The position numbers were made by a program, and so were the translations under genes. Shown here piece by piece: positions 59,184 to 64,000 of a DNA stretch of 64,000 bases (its first letter is position 1; the number at the start of each line of letters is the position of its first letter). Source of the DNA: Nomia melanderi (lineage: Eukaryota; Arthropoda; Insecta; Hymenoptera; Halictidae); assembly GCF_051020985.1 (NCBI RefSeq), contig NC_134999.1:25205160-25269159 (forward strand). Reading direction: 5' to 3'. Below the pieces are notes generated by a model, which worked only from the letters and a program-made list of their open reading frames with translations, made no database searches and was not told the origin of the DNA.

Positions 59184-61730
59184 TCATGAAATAGTATTTC
59201 ACTTCGTAATAAAGGAAATAAAATATGAGCAAGCTGAGAACAGCTCAGACGAAAATGAAAATTTATCAAAGTGATCTATGTTACTGCACATATCACATTG
59301 TTGAGTGATCTCCGTTCATTTCTCCCGTGCTCTTCGTTTTCAAGATTCGGCCACTGCGTTTGCAGCGACGCTATTTCATGTTTCGCTAACTTCATAGACA
59401 CCGCGGCACTAAACGAACACAATGAATAATGAGCGGAATTCTTTATTCGCTTTATCAACCACTACACTCTAGTTTCCAAAAAGAACGACAGGATATGACT
59501 GGTTAATAAATTTTTAATTGCATCAGCGCCATGAAACTTCCAGCTGTAAAAGCAGAAAATTTCGTAATATTGTCACTTAGATCGTTAGAAGTTAAAGTTC
59601 CATGAATTTTCATGCGAAAAAGGCGAACAGCATTGGCGTAGGAGAGATTATAGAAGTTTCGGTTATCCGAGCGTAGAAGTTCGTTCAATTTTTAAAATGT
59701 TTTCTGCCTTGAAGGAAAAGAAGGAAGGTGATCATACAAAGACCTCGAGATAAGAAAATTTAAGATGGACAACAATGACAACCGCCGAAAGTTCTGTCGC
59801 AAAAAATTATACGGGCAGAAGATCGCCTATCGCTAAATGAAAAGAGAAATGTTTTATACTATAAGTTCAATAACCGTTTAGTAACTTGAGCGCGTTTGAC
59901 AAAATGTTTTTTGAATAGTGTTCCCAATACGGAACAATATCACTTTTAGATAACTTGGAAGATAAGAAGAAATTATTGTTGTGATATCTACTTGTATTCT
60001 TTTTAATTTTTTTACTTTCAATGCGTACACTTTAATGAGTGGGCAATGGATATTTATACATTTATGAGTTTTGAAAATTTATAAAAATAATGATAATTCT
60101 ATCACTAATAATATTAAATAATGATATTTCTATTTTTAATAGTATTAAACAATAGCATTTCTACTTGATTTTTACTATAAAAGATTTTGTAATCGACGAA
60201 ATCAATTTTTTCTTTATTTTGGATTTTACAACAATCTTTGAAAATGAGAATTAACGTAAAAATTTAATTTACTAATGATCCATACTAATTATCACGCTCG
60301 CTATTACCGTTATATTTTCACAAACAGCAACTCGTATTTTCCGTAATAGTAATTAATTTTATACGTGTTGTATGTATGATTATTTCATATTACAATGCTT
60401 GGTGGTACATTCCAAAAGTGAATGATTTTTTTATTAGATTTCTTTGTTTATGTTTCATACAGATGATACGTTGTATCTAACATAACATTATAAATATAGA
60501 GACTGTTATAGAAAGAAATGATGGTAACGAGCATGCAACGGTAGGCACTTTTTAAAAATATTTTTGTAATAATATTAATTCAATATAGAAGAAGGAAAAT
60601 ATTTGATTTATTTGAATGAAAAGTAAAATATCTAAATTATTATATTATTTTCAAAATATTCCTTCATCTTTTTTCTGTAGATCACTATATTTCTTCTGTT
60701 TCAAAATATAAATTATTCTTTAATTATTCTTTTCAATAATTGAATAATATCATGACTGCCGATAAAAAAATAACTCTTTCAATGGGAGTCATGAAAAATA
60801 CAATTATTCGCTTTGCAATAATTTTAGCTCCGTTTTTTGAAAAATAAATGAAATGTATCGCTTCCGTAAGCATTCGAATGGTGCTGCAAATTTCCAAAAC
60901 CGCAGGAGAGTGGTACAATCCCTATTGGAAACTATTTCCCGATATAATTTAACCAACCGCCTTTTTCCGTTACAATTCTACCGCCGCTGCTAAATGAATG
61001 CCTGTCAACGGCTGAACCGGATTATTTCCGATAATTCTAAATGCTCGCGACCAGAGCTTTGGTTGAACCTAGCCTTTCACTTCGGTATAGCCTATTTTAA
61101 TCAGCTGATCGTTCTGTGTCATCCCATTAAGAATTCAAATACTGGACTATAAATGAAAAAATTAATTAGACTAACAAAAACAATTGTATAAACTTTAAAT
61201 TCAGAAATTTCTTTTTAACCTAATTACTTTATAACATATAATGTATAATGGATATAATGAAGTTATAACGTGATACATAACATTTTTTTCTAATCGATTT
61301 GTCACAAAACAATTTTATTTAACAGTCTTCGTTTTCCTATACATATAATTGAACACTGCTATTTCTATTCGATAAATAACACCTGCACACAAAGAAACTC
61401 AAAACAATGGAAAATTTGTCATCAAAGGAATAAAAATAAAATATTTTTAATTTTCCGATTTATGTTCCGAACAGTATTAGAATCATAATTTTAAAAATCC
61501 ACATAACTGCTTAAATTTTGTTAACGATAAATAATGTGTACCATGTAAATAAACAAAAATAAACTGTAAACAAGTACCGTGAAAATTTCTGAAGTAATTG
61601 TTGCGCTTGAAACGTAACGATACTTTCAAAATAATGAAACAATAAACAAGTAGATATTACTGCCAAATAGCAACGATACACACTTCGAAGTTAATATTTC
61701 CACCTTTTGACATATACTTTTCATTTAATC
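59184..61730. other. Noncoding stretch
   Basis: No exon recognised. Less A+T-rich patches at 59280-59470, 59510-59690 and 60950-61100 carry no signals I trust; TTTCGGTTATCCGAGCG at about 59658 is a decayed pogo-type motif. A+T-rich otherwise. Confidence 0.35.
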
Positions 61731-62963
61731 TGGCAGATAAGTCTCAAACGTACCGCGAAAATGAAATGAAAATGGCCAATTTACCGGAAGAAACGTGACC
61801 CGTAAATCAAGTAGTTTCTTAGGATCCTCGAATTGCGTCTCTGGATTCGGAACCCGTACATGAAGTAATCACGATAGTCTTATTAATTCAATTGTACCTA
61901 CTCTCGTCCAATGGAAGCCAGACTAAAACGGATAGCAAAATCGTTGAAGATAATTCTCAGCTTCGAACTTTATTGCCGCGGTTTTAACCGGTCATAAAGT
62001 ATCACGACCAGTCGAACGAACTTTCTTCGAGGCGGCGTTTATCATCCCCTTTGCCACCCTCTACAATCGTGCTACTTATTTCTTCCTGGTTCTCATTCGT
62101 GCCTAAGGAAACGAGGCACGCAAATATCGCATTCCTTCGTTTCAATCTGCGAGGTAAATATAGATGCACTTGCGTACAAAATGAGTTAAGGCGTTAAGTA
62201 TAGTAAAGTTGAACAAATTCGGAGATTTATTTCTTCCGCTTTTGAATTTTAGCTTGAACTGTTGAAATGAAATGTAGATCAAAGTTTTTAATATGGGCTA
62301 GTTTTTGAAATACGTGAGTTAATCAGGATATAACAAATTTAAGAAGATTTGGAAAATATCTTATTCGGTGGATAATTTAAAATATTTAATATGAAGTGTA
62401 AACGTCTTTAAACATTGTCTTTAATTTTGAGAATGTTTTTTCGAGATATAGAGAAAATACTGTTGTATTTTATAGTATTTTCTACTTTTGAGAAAATTAA
62501 TATTTTAAGATTTGATGAAGTGTATTTTTGAAAATGGAGTGTGAAGCTACTCGAGTTCCCTTTATCCAATCATTTAAAAGTTTTGTACTAATTAGTTACA
62601 TCCATTACAACATTCTTATGGGATTGATAGTTCAAAAACGTAGTCGTCAATGTATTAAGAATTTAATAACATTTTATAACATATTTTAGATTTCTAACTT
62701 TTTTTTACAGTATATAAGTAAACTTTTATTTGTCCAAGTGCATTTCAATCTCTATTCTCTGTTACTATGCCCGTTTTTACAATTCTCATACAAAGTAGCC
62801 TACTTTCGGGTTAACGTTATTATTGCTTTGATTAAAAAATTCTGACGTTTCTTGTACGTGGGTAAGAAACAAATGTTTTCCTTCGAAACAAATAACATCT
62901 GTCTTGAAGTTATTATAACGTGTATAAAGGTCACTTCATTTTTCCTTTTTACTTTTCTAACAG
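61731..62963. other. G+C-richer island followed by A+T-rich sequence
   Basis: About 61730-62160 is G+C-richer (for example TTATTGCCGCGGTTTTAACC), with no open frame of note. From 62170 to 62950 it is A+T-rich. No gene recognised. Confidence 0.3.
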
Positions 62964-63090
62964 GCACCGGCCGAGTTTACAATAGATACGGTTATGCGTT
63001 GAAGCGACGTTTCCCGCGCAAACCAAAAAAAGTTTGTTTTGCCGAAAAACAAAAAACCGATGCGTCACCTCGCGAGTCACGCAGTCTGTC
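62964..63090 (+). other. Weak exon candidate
   Basis: A pyrimidine-rich acceptor (CCTTTTTACTTTTCTAACAG, ending 62963) precedes, and CTGTC|GTAAGG follows at 63091, and the 127 bases between stay open in one plus-strand frame rich in Arg and Lys. G+C is high relative to the flanks. The product is unrecognised and the strand is opposite to the receptor exon, so it would belong to another transcript. Confidence 0.2.
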
Positions 63091-64000
63091 GTAAGGCACC
63101 AACCGAATATTGAGCGAGTTTGTTGCGCAAGTATATTTTACAATAAAGTCTTCCCCCTTTCACGATTATTTTATTTAAAAAAACCTACACTTACTTTTCA
63201 TTCAGCCAGCGAACAGTTAAGCTACCAACCTAAATCTAAAAACTGAAAACATTAATACTTTTGCATCAACTCAATACATCTTAACTTCTTACGGGAAAAT
63301 ATAAAATATTAGAAAACACATTAACCATTCTACATTCCGTCGAAGCGAAAAGAAAAGTTTCTTTAACCACCTTGATTTTCAGTTTGTTCTATCACGCGAT
63401 TCACTGTACGTAGGTATATACTATGTGCATTACAATTGTAACGTGTCGTCAGAATTTGAATTTATACGTGACACCATTCCCACGTGTTATAAAGCGCAAT
63501 CCCTATAAAACACGACGGTGTGCTCTGAGTTTTGTGCAACGAGATTTATTTCACGGAAATTGAAATATTCTCATTGTCCCCGGGATGGCTGGTTCGTTAT
63601 TGTTCGATGGAACAATTGTGATCTGTGCACAATGAAGCGCCATTCGTGGCCGAATGGAAGGCGGTACTGGGGGAATAAGATTTTAGAAGCCTGTATCCGG
63701 AAGTGTGCATTGTCGATGCTAAAAATGTAGTGGCTTTAGTGAAAGTTGCTGGACGCTCTGACAAGAAGCGCTTTTAGGTTTCGATGGGACAATTTAAGAA
63801 TGACAGAGAATTGATTCTTTTTAGCGCCGTCCATTAGACGAGCCCTTACGTAAGGTATGCAAGCTGAATTGATAGATGGTCGAATTGGGATAAAACAATG
63901 TGACTGTACTGACAAATAGTAATGAAAAGAGTGACATGATACTCCGGCAAAATTGATTACGTATTGATATTGACGATTGAAATGCAATTGATAGTTCGAT
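63091..64000. other. Mixed noncoding stretch
   Basis: A G+C-richer patch at 63500-63700 holds a featureless plus-strand frame (63518-63730). CCCTATAAAACACG at 63501 resembles a TATA box, with no gene I recognise after it. The remainder is A+T-rich. Confidence 0.3.

Noticed and set aside
1..64000. CRISPR array, bacterial operon, rRNA or complete retrotransposon
   Set aside because: No regularly spaced identical repeats, no ribosomal RNA sequence, no reverse transcriptase, gag or integrase motifs were seen on either strand.

Overview
This is A+T-rich eukaryotic DNA, almost certainly from an insect and probably a hymenopteran (bee, ant or wasp). The pointers are one spliced exon of an insect-type nicotinic acetylcholine receptor, several mariner, Tigger and piggyBac-like elements, short CpG-rich islands in an A+T-rich background, and a short TTAGG-type motif. 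There is no compact gene organisation. Nearly all open reading frames are short, lack domain signals and look like chance. I see no rRNA, tRNA, CRISPR array or operon.

The one host coding feature I can defend is an 87-bp exon at 48403-48489 on the minus strand. It encodes the second membrane segment (the pore helix) of a nicotinic acetylcholine receptor subunit of the insect alpha5/alpha6/alpha7 type, with a good splice acceptor and donor and phase 1 at both ends. I could not find the exons for the ligand-binding domain and TM1 (expected above 48.5 kb) or for TM3 onward (expected below 48.4 kb). The simplest reading is that most or all of the window is long-intron sequence of this gene, but that is inference.

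The rest is largely transposable-element debris. Region by region: 1-1300 is a GC-balanced block with two large hairpins, unlike anything else here. 5.9-8.7 kb is a pile-up of Tc1/mariner and pogo-like elements. 9.8-10.5 kb is a pogo-like MITE. 11.9-13.0 kb may be a TTAA-flanked element. 13.4-13.9 kb is a foldback repeat. 14.6-15.7 kb is a complete but dead mariner. 18.3-18.9 kb holds GA and AAT microsatellites. 23-35 kb is rich in small TTAA-flanked MITEs and includes a 45-bp minisatellite split by one of them. 42.9-44.1 kb has a mariner fragment next to an internally deleted Tigger element. 48.1-48.3 kb has a small hairpin MITE just 3' of the receptor exon. 53.7-54.4 kb is a long-TIR MITE. 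58.3-59.2 kb is a three-level nest of TTAA MITEs.

Several CpG-richer islands (about 1.3-1.7, 13.1-13.3, 17.0-17.3, 20.3-20.7, 28.1-28.4, 30.1-30.5, 37.7-38.1, 38.9-39.2, 40.0-40.3, 44.6-45.0, 46.3-46.6, 48.5-48.96, 51.8-52.1, 54.5-55.0, 61.7-62.1, 63.0-63.1 and 63.5-63.7 kb) stand out from the background. I could not assign a function to any of them; they are the places to look for unrecognised exons, enhancers or promoters.
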